NCBI GenBank assembly: GCA_964615765.1
Contig: CAZTQN010000010.1
Span: 55,347 to 119,346, forward strand
Direction of reading: 5' to 3'
Length of the DNA stretch: 64,000 nucleotides
Origin: CAZTQN01 sp964615765
GTDB lineage: Bacteria > Planctomycetota > Phycisphaerae > Phycisphaerales > UBA1924
Part shown: positions 34,317 through 42,194 of the stretch, one piece after another
Layout: every line of letters starts with the position of its first letter
Position numbering within the stretch: the stretch's first letter is position 1
Program-made: the position numbers and the translations under genes
Notes under the pieces: model-generated
What the model saw: only the letters and a program-made list of their open reading frames with translations
What the model was told of the DNA's origin: nothing
Databases searched by the model: none

Positions 34317-34470
34317 ACGGACTCCGCAGTTTGGGGGTGGCAGACGGTGCCAGACATCGCGCAGGGGCGAGATCAGGCCGGAACGAGTTTAGGCCGCACC
34401 CCGGGTTTCCTCGGGGTCACCACCTCCTCCTCGGTTCTGATCAGACGGGATTCCGGGCCAAAAACGACGC

Positions 34471-34500
34471 ACACCCGGGCGCGATGAGCGGCCCGGGTGT
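34471..34500 (-). terminator. terminator hairpin (copy 2 of duplicated element)
   Basis: The stem ACACCCGGGC/GCCCGGGTGT and the loop are identical to copy 1. On the minus strand the hairpin is followed by GCGTCGTTTTTGG, so the T-run starts about six bases after the stem, less ideal than in copy 1. It serves the metzincin gene that ends at 34537. Confidence 0.75.
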
Positions 34501-34522
34501 GCGAGTTGACTCGGATGGTGCG
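34471..34522. repeat. 52-bp 3'-flank element, copy 2
   Basis: Matches 32783-32834 at 50 of 52 positions in the same orientation. The shared part begins with the hairpin and extends to within about 15 bases of the metzincin stop codon. Confidence 0.85.
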
Positions 34523-34536
34523 TTAGCGGGGCGGGC

Positions 34537-37527
34537 TTAGCAGCCGCCGAAGTACGTCGCCAGGAAGTCGAAGATGTCCTGCACGGTGATGCCCGCGGCC
34601 CCGTTGATGTCGGCGTTGGGGCTGCCGCCGAAGTAGCCGGCGAGGAAGTCGAAGATGTCCTGGACGGTGACGGCGCCGGACTGGTTGAAGTCGGCGGCGC
34701 AGAAGACGTTGAGGGCGCCGGTGCCGGTGGCGCCGTTGAACCCGCCGACGCGGATGCGGTAGGTGGTGCCGGCGACGCCGATGACCTGGGCGATCGACCG
34801 CGTGCCGCCGGCCCCGCAGGCGTCGTCGTTGCAGGTCAGCGCGGTATTGGGCGCGGCGGGGCAGGCGCCGGCGTAGACGGCGAGCGTGGTGTCGAACCCG
34901 CTGGTGCAGGTGTTCACGGTGAAGCGCCCGTTGCCGACGGGCGTGTAGGTGTACCAGAGGTCGTTCTGCACGGTGCCGTTCAAGAACGTGCACGCGGTCT
35001 CGGTCGGGCCGTCGGTCGTCGTGCCGGTGGTGCAGAAGCTGGTCGACGAGCCGGCGGCGACGGCGATGGCGCCGGCGCACGCGTCGTTGGGGATGGCGAA
35101 GTTGACGTTGAGCGTGAACGGCCCCGTCGCGCCGTTGTTGAAGTTGGCGACGCGGATCCGCACCGTCTGGCCCGGCGTCAGGGTCGCGACGGCGAGCGAG
35201 TCACGGAAGGGGCTGACGGCCCCGGGGCAGATGCCGGTGGCGGTGTCGTCGCTGCAGGCCAGCTGCGTCCCGCCGCAGGCCGAGACGATGCTGACGACGG
35301 TGTCGATGCCGGCGTTGGCGGCGGGGGAGTCATGGGTGCCGCAGGTGTTGGCGGTGAGCACGCCGCCGCAGGACGGCGCGGTGAAGGCGTACCAGACGTC
35401 GGGGCTGGCCTCGGCGGTGCCGCAGTCGCCCAGGCCCGCGCCGTCATTGCCGGCGCCGACGAGCGTGCCGGCGGTGGTCGAGCCGCTCGTGACGGTGATC
35501 GCGTTGGCGCACAGGTCGTTGGCCGGGGCGGGCGTGGTCACGGTGAACACCGTGTTGCTCGTCCACGTGCCGGCGGTCGCGGTGATGGTGACGTTGCGGG
35601 CCCCGAGCGTCGCGCCGGGCGCGATCACGAAGGAGAGGCCGGTGATCTGCGTGCCGGTAGCGTTGACGGCGGGCGTCCCGGTGACGGTCACGCCCGTGCC
35701 GCTCACGCTCACGGTGCTGGCGCCCTGAAGGTCCGTCCCGTTGATCGTGACGGGGATCGTCAGCCCGGCGTTGCCGCTGGGCGGGGTGATCGAGGCGACG
35801 ACGGGCGCGGCGACCGTGACCTGGATCGTGTCGGTGTCGACGAGGTTGTTCCCGTCCGTCACGCGGAGCACGACGCTGCGCACGCCCGGCGTGGTGTAGG
35901 TGACCACGGGCTTGGCCCCGGCGGTTTCGAAGGTGCCGTTGCCGTCGGTGTCCCAGGCGTAGTTGAGCGTGGTGCTGTCGCCGCGGGTGGTGTTGATGTC
36001 ACCCATGAAGAAGCAGTTCTGGTTGATGTTGACGCGCTTGTTGATGCCGGCGTGCGCGGTCGGGCCGACGGGCTCGGTCGTCGGGCCGAAGCGGAGGTTG
36101 TAGAGCTGGACGGTCTGCGAGTTGTTGGGCCCGACGTCGAACACGCGGACGGTGTACGTGCCCGCCGTGAACGTGCGGGTGAGGGTCTCGGTCGACCCGG
36201 CGGCGGCGGCGCTCGCGGTCTGCAGCACGGTGGTGCCGGCGGCGTCGCGCAGTTCGATGTTGATGTTGCCGGCGCTGGACGCCGTCAGGCTCGTCGTCGT
36301 GCCCGTGCAGCCGCTGGACTGCTGCCCGGTGGTGTACGTCCCGCCGGTGGGGATCGCCAGGATGCTCATCGAGCGCGTGGCGGGGACGGTGAAGGTGAAC
36401 CAGTCTTCGTCGGAGTTGTTCGGGCCGGCGGCGCCGTTGAGCGAGAGGTCGGCGAGGAAGACGCTGCCCGGGTTGGGAATGGCGATGGGCGTCGCGGTGG
36501 CGGCGGACTGATTGGGGGCCAGGCGGTCGCCGTAGCTCGAGCCCGCGCCGCGGCGTTCATCAACGGTCAGCACGTCGAACGCCGTGCTGAAGAACGGCTC
36601 CATGAGCTTGGTCTCGGTGCACGGAACCTGGTGGATGAAGCCCAGCCCGTGCCCGTGCTCGTGCGCGATGAGGTTGCGCATCCAGCGGTAGTTGTTGGCC
36701 GCGTTCTCGAACTGCGTCGCCGTCCAGAAGTCCAGGTTGATGGTCATGTCCGACCCGCCGGTGCCGGCGGTCGGGGCGTCGGGGAAGAAGTTGTACGCGA
36801 TCGTTGAGCTGCCCCCGAACGGGATCGCGCCGATGCGCGCGTCGCCCACCTCGGCCCGGCGCGTCTCGACCTGGTCGTACTGGATGCCCGAGTCGGCGAC
36901 TTCCGTGTACGTGATCCCCGCGCTGCGGGCCCAGGCGCCCAGGGCCTGGCGGATGTACTCGCGGCCTTCGTCAAGGTCCGCCGCGCCGAACGTGGTCGTG
37001 ATGCGGCTGTTCAGCTGGTTCCCCTGCACGCCCCCGGTGCGACCGGCAAAGCCGACCAGCACGCCGTCGGCGGGGAAGGAGTATGTGAGCTGGGCCGGCA
37101 GCGCCTGCCCGCTGGGGCCTTGGTTGCCGTTGCCCGTCCACACCGCCGTCAGGTTGAAGCGGTCGCGATTGAGCAGCCCGGGCGGGAGCAGGTGCGTCTC
37201 GGCGACGAGTTGATCGAGCTCTTCAGGCGTGAGATCGGGCGTGTAGCACTGCGGGCTGAGCACGATCGACGCGAGCAGGCGACGGCGCGCCTCCTTCGGC
37301 GCCGGCGTCTTCGCCGCGGCCCGGTCGATGGCGTCGAACAGCGCCTGCGTCCGGTCGCCCCGCGTCTGAGCCAGCAGGGCGGGCACGCCGCTGGGCGTGC
37401 TGACGCCCGCGAGCGCCGCGGCCCCATGCGGGGCGTCCACCACCATCACGCCGGCGTTCGCCGACATCGCCAAACCGGCGGCGCACACCGTCGCCGCGAC
37501 CAGCCCGATCGCACCAGACCGCACCAT
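34537..37527 (-). CDS. secreted metzincin-type zinc protease with PKD, repeat and dockerin-tail domains
   Basis: A 996-residue protein. ATG 37527 lies 5 bases after GGAGG, and a signal peptide ends near AMSANAG. The catalytic domain has the complete zinc motif HEHGHGLGFIH (HExxHxxGxxH) and a Met-turn candidate in TKLMEPFF. A pre-peptidase-like beta domain follows (DEDWFTFTVPATRSMSI...YTVRVFD), then a PKD-like domain (YAWDTDGNGTFE...VVLRVTDGNN), an IPT/TIG-like domain, two related Cys-containing units opening ANDLCANAI and PNDACAGAI, and the dockerin doublet TVQDIFDFLAGYFGG/TVQDIFDFLATYFGGC. It is probably a surface-attached extracellular protease. Confidence 0.87.
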   Translation of the reverse strand: MVRSGAIGLVAATVCAAGLAMSANAGVMVVDAPHGAAALAGVSTPSGVPALLAQTRGDRTQALFDAIDRAAAKTPAPKEARRRLLASIVLSPQCYTPDLTPEELDQLVAETHLLPPGLLNRDRFNLTAVWTGNGNQGPSGQALPAQLTYSFPADGVLVGFAGRTGGVQGNQLNSRITTTFGAADLDEGREYIRQALGAWARSAGITYTEVADSGIQYDQVETRRAEVGDARIGAIPFGGSSTIAYNFFPDAPTAGTGGSDMTINLDFWTATQFENAANNYRWMRNLIAHEHGHGLGFIHQVPCTETKLMEPFFSTAFDVLTVDERRGAGSSYGDRLAPNQSAATATPIAIPNPGSVFLADLSLNGAAGPNNSDEDWFTFTVPATRSMSILAIPTGGTYTTGQQSSGCTGTTTSLTASSAGNINIELRDAAGTTVLQTASAAAAGSTETLTRTFTAGTYTVRVFDVGPNNSQTVQLYNLRFGPTTEPVGPTAHAGINKRVNINQNCFFMGDINTTRGDSTTLNYAWDTDGNGTFETAGAKPVVTYTTPGVRSVVLRVTDGNNLVDTDTIQVTVAAPVVASITPPSGNAGLTIPVTINGTDLQGASTVSVSGTGVTVTGTPAVNATGTQITGLSFVIAPGATLGARNVTITATAGTWTSNTVFTVTTPAPANDLCANAITVTSGSTTAGTLVGAGNDGAGLGDCGTAEASPDVWYAFTAPSCGGVLTANTCGTHDSPAANAGIDTVVSIVSACGGTQLACSDDTATGICPGAVSPFRDSLAVATLTPGQTVRIRVANFNNGATGPFTLNVNFAIPNDACAGAIAVAAGSSTSFCTTGTTTDGPTETACTFLNGTVQNDLWYTYTPVGNGRFTVNTCTSGFDTTLAVYAGACPAAPNTALTCNDDACGAGGTRSIAQVIGVAGTTYRIRVGGFNGATGTGALNVFCAADFNQSGAVTVQDIFDFLAGYFGGSPNADINGAAGITVQDIFDFLATYFGGC

Positions 37528-37843
37528 CACAACCTCCGATCAGCAACACCAGCGCCGAGCGGAGCCCGCGAGGGCGTACGCACAGTCCGGGCCGCACTGC
37601 GTTTTCGAGACTGCACACTCAAGACCGCGAACGCCGCGGCAAACGGCCGACGAGAAGCCCCGCCGGCGAGTTCGAATCTACCGGAAACCCGCGGGGGCGT
37701 CAAACAGAAGCCCGTGGGAACAGCGATTTGACCGCTTTTTTGGCGTGAGGACCGAAAACTCGTTCATCGCGCGGCTGAGATCGAGCCCGCAGGCCGCGCG
37801 CCCGGCGAACCGGCTCGCGGATGTCCCGTCAACCGCGAGCGGA
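37528..37843. other. intergenic region upstream of the metzincin gene
   Basis: 316 bases without a recognisable gene. It holds the Shine-Dalgarno of the metzincin gene and, next to the upstream gene's stop, an inverted repeat GCTCGCGG/CCGCGAGC at 37813-37840 with a 12-base loop. No T-tract follows, so terminator function is uncertain. Confidence 0.5.
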
Positions 37844-38965
37844 TCAGGCAGAGCCGCGGGAGGAGTCGCCGCGGCGCCTGCGGTTGGCCAACAGGAGCGC
37901 AGCAACGATGGACGCTGCGGATGGTGCCGGGACAACCGCTGCAATGCGCAATCCCCATTCGAAAGTTGGGAAGCTAGGAAACTCCGTGCTGACTCCATAA
38001 ACTGAATCAGCGTTCAGCGACCCGACAAACCCATCGCTCCACCACGAACCCTCAGCGTATCGCCGCATTTCCCCGCCCGACGAGAACTGAATTGTCTCCG
38101 TCCACTCCGCCGTCCCCCCCGCGGTGTCGTACAACCCCCACGGCGATGTGACGGCGTACGCGCCCAGCGGCACATCAAAGCCGTTGAAGCCCCAGTTGGC
38201 CTCGCCCGTGCCGCCCATGCTCGGCGGGCGCCCGGAACGCGGGCGCACGTTGCTGCCGTTCGAGTACACCCACCACCCACCGGTGCTGCCGTCGGCGTTG
38301 ACCTTGTTCGGGTCAAAGTGGGCCGCCTTCAGCCACTCGTCCCAGGTCGGGATGAAGTACCGCGCTCCGGGCGAGCGGGCGGCCTGATCGGTGAAGATGT
38401 CGCCGCGTGGACCGGTGTACCCGAACGTGCTGACGTCGTACGCGCCCGAGAGGAACGCCGAGCGGTCCGTGGACTTGTTGTTGCACAGCCAGTTGCAGTA
38501 CATCGCGGCCATGCGCCAAGAGATGTCCGCGGTCAGGCGCTGCTCGTTGCCGGGAAGCACCGTCCAGCGCTCCCCCTGCGGGTGCGTCGGAGCCGTCGGG
38601 GTGGCGCCCCAGAACTGGGGCACGACCAGGTGCGGCAGGCGGTCGTTGGCCGGTCGATCGAACGCGGCGTTGAAGAACTCGACCCACTGGGCCGTGGTGA
38701 CTTCATAGCGCCCGATGCGGTACTCGTAGTTGACGCTGCCGCGGCCGATGGTGGCGTCACCGCTGGTGCCATCGCCGCGCCACGCCGGGTTGCCGGCTCC
38801 GCCGTAGGTCGCGCCGATGGTGACGAAGTCGATGCCGGAGTTGGGATCGACCTGGCCCGCGGCCGTCCCCGGCGCACACGTCGCCGCGACAAAAAGTCCG
38901 ATAAATCCGGCGACCCCGCCCCGCGGCGGTCGAACGCGCGACTCACACACTCGCACCATGCCCAT
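37844..38965 (-). CDS. secreted formylglycine-enzyme-like protein with VPAPS-type sorting tail
   Basis: A 373-residue protein with a signal peptide (GLFVAATCAPGTAAGQ). The body is an FGE-sulfatase/SUMF1-like domain: YRIGRYEVTTAQWVEFFNAA, ISWRMAAMYCNWLC, RYFIPTWDEWLKAAHFDPN, SPWGLYDTAGGTAEWTE, ending in EWGLRIA. The last ~27 residues are VPAPSAASIVAALLLANRRRR, a PEP-CTERM-like tripartite tail: motif, hydrophobic helix, basic end. It therefore probably enters an exosortase-type route. The Cys pair used by true formylglycine-generating enzymes is not evident, so sulfatase activation is doubtful. An ATG at 38959 is an alternative start. Confidence 0.82.
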   Translation of the reverse strand: MGMVRVCESRVRPPRGGVAGFIGLFVAATCAPGTAAGQVDPNSGIDFVTIGATYGGAGNPAWRGDGTSGDATIGRGSVNYEYRIGRYEVTTAQWVEFFNAAFDRPANDRLPHLVVPQFWGATPTAPTHPQGERWTVLPGNEQRLTADISWRMAAMYCNWLCNNKSTDRSAFLSGAYDVSTFGYTGPRGDIFTDQAARSPGARYFIPTWDEWLKAAHFDPNKVNADGSTGGWWVYSNGSNVRPRSGRPPSMGGTGEANWGFNGFDVPLGAYAVTSPWGLYDTAGGTAEWTETIQFSSGGEMRRYAEGSWWSDGFVGSLNADSVYGVSTEFPSFPTFEWGLRIAAVVPAPSAASIVAALLLANRRRRGDSSRGSA

Positions 38966-39242
38966 GCGGCGGCACTCCCCTCCCTCTCCGCCGAGCCAGC
39001 TGACAACCTAGCCCACGGACCACCCGGCCGCCAGTGAAGTGTGCCCACCGCCGGCCCATCTTCATGTTCGTGCGCGAATCTTCGCACGAGCGGGCACGCC
39101 GCGCACCGTCGCGAGAAAGCCACGGCGGTCAGCAGCACGGACACGCCGATCCAGAATGTGAGAACCGCGCGGAGCGGGCGTCGAGTCAACGCGTCGCACC
39201 GAACGACCTAGCATCGCCGGTCCCGATCGTGGAGGGGCGCCG

Positions 39243-39821
39243 ATGCTGGGGACTCTTTTCGACACGCCGTCGCTGTACTTCACCGTGCCCGGGCTGCTCG
39301 GGCTGGTGTTTGTCATCGGCAAGACGCTGCTGACGCTGCTGGGCGTTGATACCGACGACCCGGGCAGTGTTGATGTCGCGACCGGGGCCGACGGGGCGGC
39401 CCACGGCGGCGGGGTCGGGCTGCTGTCGCTGCAATCCGTCATGGCGTTCCTGATGGGCTTCGGGTGGGCCGGGCTGCTGGCGCTGCACCCGCTGAAGTGG
39501 CCCGTGTTCGGGGCCATCGGGCTGGGGGCGGTGGTGGGTGTCGGGCTGGTGTTCCTGCAGGCCGCCGTGTGGCGGGCGCTGTTCGGGCTGCAATCCTCGG
39601 GCAACATCGAGATCCGCCAGGCCGCGGGTCTTGAGGGCGTGGTGTACGTGCAGGTGCCCGGGCAATCCAAGGGGCAGGGGCAGGTTCGGGTGATCATCGA
39701 CGGGCGACAGCGGACGTTCAACGCCGTCACGCCGCACGCGGGCAGCCTGGAGAGCCAGACGCGCGTCCGCGTGGTGCGCGTCAACGCGGACAACACGCTC
39801 ACCGTCGAGCCGGCGGCGTGA
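39243..39821 (+). CDS. NfeD-like membrane protein
   Basis: A 192-residue protein with three or four hydrophobic helices (YFTVPGLLGLVFVIGKTLLTLLG; SVMAFLMGFGWAGLLALH; WPVFGAIGLGAVVGVGLVFLQAAVW). The C-terminal ~70-residue beta domain (NIEIRQAAGLEGVVYVQVPGQSKGQGQVRVIIDGRQRTFNAVTP) has the OB-fold pattern of NfeD proteins. GGAGG sits 7 bases before the ATG. A flotillin-like gene follows 70 bases downstream. This pairing is known from bacteria (YqiJ-YqiK, NfeD-FloT) and supports a membrane-microdomain role. Confidence 0.82.
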   Translation: MLGTLFDTPSLYFTVPGLLGLVFVIGKTLLTLLGVDTDDPGSVDVATGADGAAHGGGVGLLSLQSVMAFLMGFGWAGLLALHPLKWPVFGAIGLGAVVGVGLVFLQAAVWRALFGLQSSGNIEIRQAAGLEGVVYVQVPGQSKGQGQVRVIIDGRQRTFNAVTPHAGSLESQTRVRVVRVNADNTLTVEPAA

Positions 39822-39891
39822 ACACGCTGGCAGGTTTCGGGCGGTTTCTGAACAAGCGCGGCGAGCGACGCCGCGGCGGAGGGAGTTCCAG

Positions 39892-41511
39892 ATGATGCAG
39901 TTCCACGCTCTTTCGGGCGCGCTCACACTGGCCCAGCAGCAGAACGACCGCAACCTCGGCGCGCTGCTCGGCGTCGTGGGCATCGTCGTGGTCGCCGCGC
40001 TCGTGCTCGGCGCGCTCATCTACCTCGGCACGCGCTACCGCCGCTGCCCGTCCAACCGCATCCTCGTCGTGTTCGGGCGCGTCGGCGGGAACAAGGCCAG
40101 CAAGTGCCTGCACGGCGGCGGGACGTTCGTCCTCCCGCTCATCCAGGACTTCACGTACCTCCCCCTCGAACCGCTGGTCATCGAGATCCCGCTGCAGGGC
40201 GCGCTGTCGCTCAACAACATCCGCGTCGACGTGCCCAGCACGTTCACCGTCGGCATCTCGACCGACCCCGTGCTGATGAACAACGCCGCGGAGCGTCTCG
40301 CGGCTCTCAATCAGCAGCAGGTGCGGGAACTGGCCCAGGACATCATCCTCGGGCAGCTCCGCCTGGTGATCGCGACGCTGACGATCGAGGAGATCAACAA
40401 GGACCGCGAGAAGTTCATGAAGCTCGTGAACGAGAACGTGGCCCAGGAGATCAACAAGATCGGGCTCGACCTGATCAACGTGAACATCCGCGACATCACC
40501 GACGAGAGCGGGTACATCCAGGCCATCGGCAAGCGGGCCGCGGCGGAGGCGATCAACCGCGCCAAGGTCGAGGTCGCCCAGCAGGAGCGCGACGGCGCCA
40601 TCGGCGAGGCGCTGGCGGTGCGTGAGCGGACGGTGCAGGTCTCGAACGAGACCGCGGCGGCCGTCAAGGGCCAGAAGGACGCCGAGCAGGACAAGCGTGT
40701 CGCGGTGGCGGCGCTGGAAGCCCAGGCGATCGCGGGGGAAGCGCAGTCCAAGCGGGACATGGAAGTGAGCATGGCCCAGCGCGAGGCCGAGGCGATCGCG
40801 CTGAAGAAGGCGGCGGAGCAGGAGCAGCGCGTCCGCGTCGCCGAGGCCGAGGCCAACGCGACCACCGGCGAGAACACGTCGCGGGCCCGCATGGCCGAGA
40901 GCAACGCCAAACTCGCCGAAGTGCAGGCCGAGAGCCGTCGCCGAGCGGAAGTGGCGGCGGCGGAAGCGGCCCGGGCCATCCTCATCGCGCAGCGCGAGCA
41001 GGAACTGGCCCGCCTGAGCAAGGAAACGCTCGCCGGCCAGGAGATCGAACGCAAGCGCATCGAGGTCGCCGCCGCCGCCGAGGCGGAGAAGCAGCGCATC
41101 GAAGCCCAGGGCGCGGCGGACGCGATCCTGGCCCGCTACGAGGCCGAGGCGATGGGGACCCAGAAGGTCCTCGAAGCCAAGGCCGAGGGGTACCGGCGCC
41201 TGATCGAAGCCTGCGGCTCGAACCCGCAGGTGGGCCCGACGCTGCTTCTGATCGAGCAGTTGCCGCGCCTGGTCGCCGAGCAGGTCAAGGCGGTGCAGAA
41301 CCTCAAGATCGACAAGGTCACGGTGTGGGACACCGGCTCAAGCGGCGACGGTCGGAACACGACGGCGGACTGGGTCAGCGGGCTCGTCGGCGCCCTGCCG
41401 CGACTGCACGAACTGGCCGCCCAGGCCGGCATCGAACTGCCCGCGGCCCTGGGCAAGGTCGCCAAGAACCAGACCCCGGCCGAGCGCAGCAACGGCGAGG
41501 CGCCGCGGTAA
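39892..41511 (+). CDS. flotillin-like SPFH protein
   Basis: A 539-residue protein. A membrane helix (GALLGVVGIVVVAALVLGALIYLG, residues ~23-46) is followed by an SPFH/Band 7 domain (VVFGRVGGNKASKCLHGGGTFVLPLIQDFTYLPLEPLVIEI ... STDPVLMNNAAERLAALNQQQVRELAQDII). A coiled coil of ~220 residues rich in Ala, Glu, Arg and Gln follows, with many EA repeats typical of flotillins. The end matches YqiK/FloT proteins (NPQVGPTLLLIEQLPRLVAEQVKAVQNLKIDKVTVWD). It is expected to oligomerise at the inner membrane. GGAGG precedes the first of two adjacent ATGs. The C-terminal ~50 residues are less conserved. Confidence 0.9.
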   Translation: MMQFHALSGALTLAQQQNDRNLGALLGVVGIVVVAALVLGALIYLGTRYRRCPSNRILVVFGRVGGNKASKCLHGGGTFVLPLIQDFTYLPLEPLVIEIPLQGALSLNNIRVDVPSTFTVGISTDPVLMNNAAERLAALNQQQVRELAQDIILGQLRLVIATLTIEEINKDREKFMKLVNENVAQEINKIGLDLINVNIRDITDESGYIQAIGKRAAAEAINRAKVEVAQQERDGAIGEALAVRERTVQVSNETAAAVKGQKDAEQDKRVAVAALEAQAIAGEAQSKRDMEVSMAQREAEAIALKKAAEQEQRVRVAEAEANATTGENTSRARMAESNAKLAEVQAESRRRAEVAAAEAARAILIAQREQELARLSKETLAGQEIERKRIEVAAAAEAEKQRIEAQGAADAILARYEAEAMGTQKVLEAKAEGYRRLIEACGSNPQVGPTLLLIEQLPRLVAEQVKAVQNLKIDKVTVWDTGSSGDGRNTTADWVSGLVGALPRLHELAAQAGIELPAALGKVAKNQTPAERSNGEAPR

Positions 41512-41516
41512 CGGAG

Positions 41517-41549
41517 GCGGGCTCACAGGTGGGCTCAGGCGCGGGCTCA
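41517..41549. repeat. short GGGCTCA repeats between convergent genes
   Basis: GGGCTCAC, GGGCTCAG and GGGCTCAC occur at 11-12 base intervals in the gap between the flotillin stop (41511) and the lipoprotein stop (41547), running into the latter. The period differs from the 7-base tracts elsewhere, so the relation is uncertain. Confidence 0.5.
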
Positions 41550-42185
41550 CTCGCGCACGTACACGCTCGTGAAGTCCTTCTCTTTCGAGCCGGGCTTGAA
41601 CCGCAGTTCTTGCGTCAGCCGACCCTGGTCGTCGAGGCGGTAGGTCATGCTGGCGATGCCCTGCTCGCCGGCGGCGCCGGTGCCCTCGACGGGCTCGAAC
41701 ACGGCGGTGTTGGTCTCGGTGCGGACCAGGCGGAATACGTCGGTGCTGGCCCGGCGCTCGTCGATCTCGAGCTTGCGGTGCAGGTGCCGGTGATAGAGCG
41801 TGACGCCCGTGTCCTCGGCGACGATAGTGGTCAGTTCATAGAACGACGGCGTGCCGTCGCGGCGCAGTTGATGGAACGCGCCCGTCATCGTCCGCCCGCG
41901 CGGGGCCGTCCACTGCTCGCGATTGACGGTCTTGTTCGGGTTGACGGCGATCCACGAGCCCTGCAGGAACGCCAGCGGGGCGATGGCCTCGGCGGGCCCG
42001 GGGACACCTTCCGGCAACGCCGCGGCGGACGCGGGCCCCGCGCCGTCAGCCCGCTCGCCATTGCCCGCGCACCCAATGGCGCCGAGCGCGACTGAGCCGA
42101 GCACCGCCGCGAGCGCGACGCGCGACGCGCGTGAACCCTGAACCAACCCGTGGTGACGACGCGGACGAAGGCGTGCGGACATCAT
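41547..42185 (-). CDS. lipoprotein with DUF6265-like domain
   Basis: A 212-residue protein with a basic N-terminus, a hydrophobic signal and the lipobox-like SVALGAIGC, then a Gly/Ala/Pro spacer. The mature domain (LAFLQGSWIAVNPNKTVNREQWTAPRGRTMTGAFHQLRRDGTPSFYELTTI...) has the W-x11-EQW-x5-G-x-(M/L)-x-G pattern of DUF6265 lipocalin-like domains. Function and ligand are unknown. It starts 10 bases after the der stop, so it is probably the last gene of a lipoprotein-der-lipoprotein transcription unit. Two adjacent ATGs (42185, 42182) are possible starts. Confidence 0.72.
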   Translation of the reverse strand: MMSARLRPRRHHGLVQGSRASRVALAAVLGSVALGAIGCAGNGERADGAGPASAAALPEGVPGPAEAIAPLAFLQGSWIAVNPNKTVNREQWTAPRGRTMTGAFHQLRRDGTPSFYELTTIVAEDTGVTLYHRHLHRKLEIDERRASTDVFRLVRTETNTAVFEPVEGTGAAGEQGIASMTYRLDDQGRLTQELRFKPGSKEKDFTSVYVRE

Positions 42186-42194
42186 GCCGACATG

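Noticed and set aside
38533..39189. Minus-strand frame starting with a hydrophobic segment (AVLTFWIGVSVLLTAVAF)
   Set aside because: After the first ~35 residues it reads through the FGE-like gene in another frame and loses protein character. The hydrophobic start alone is not enough.
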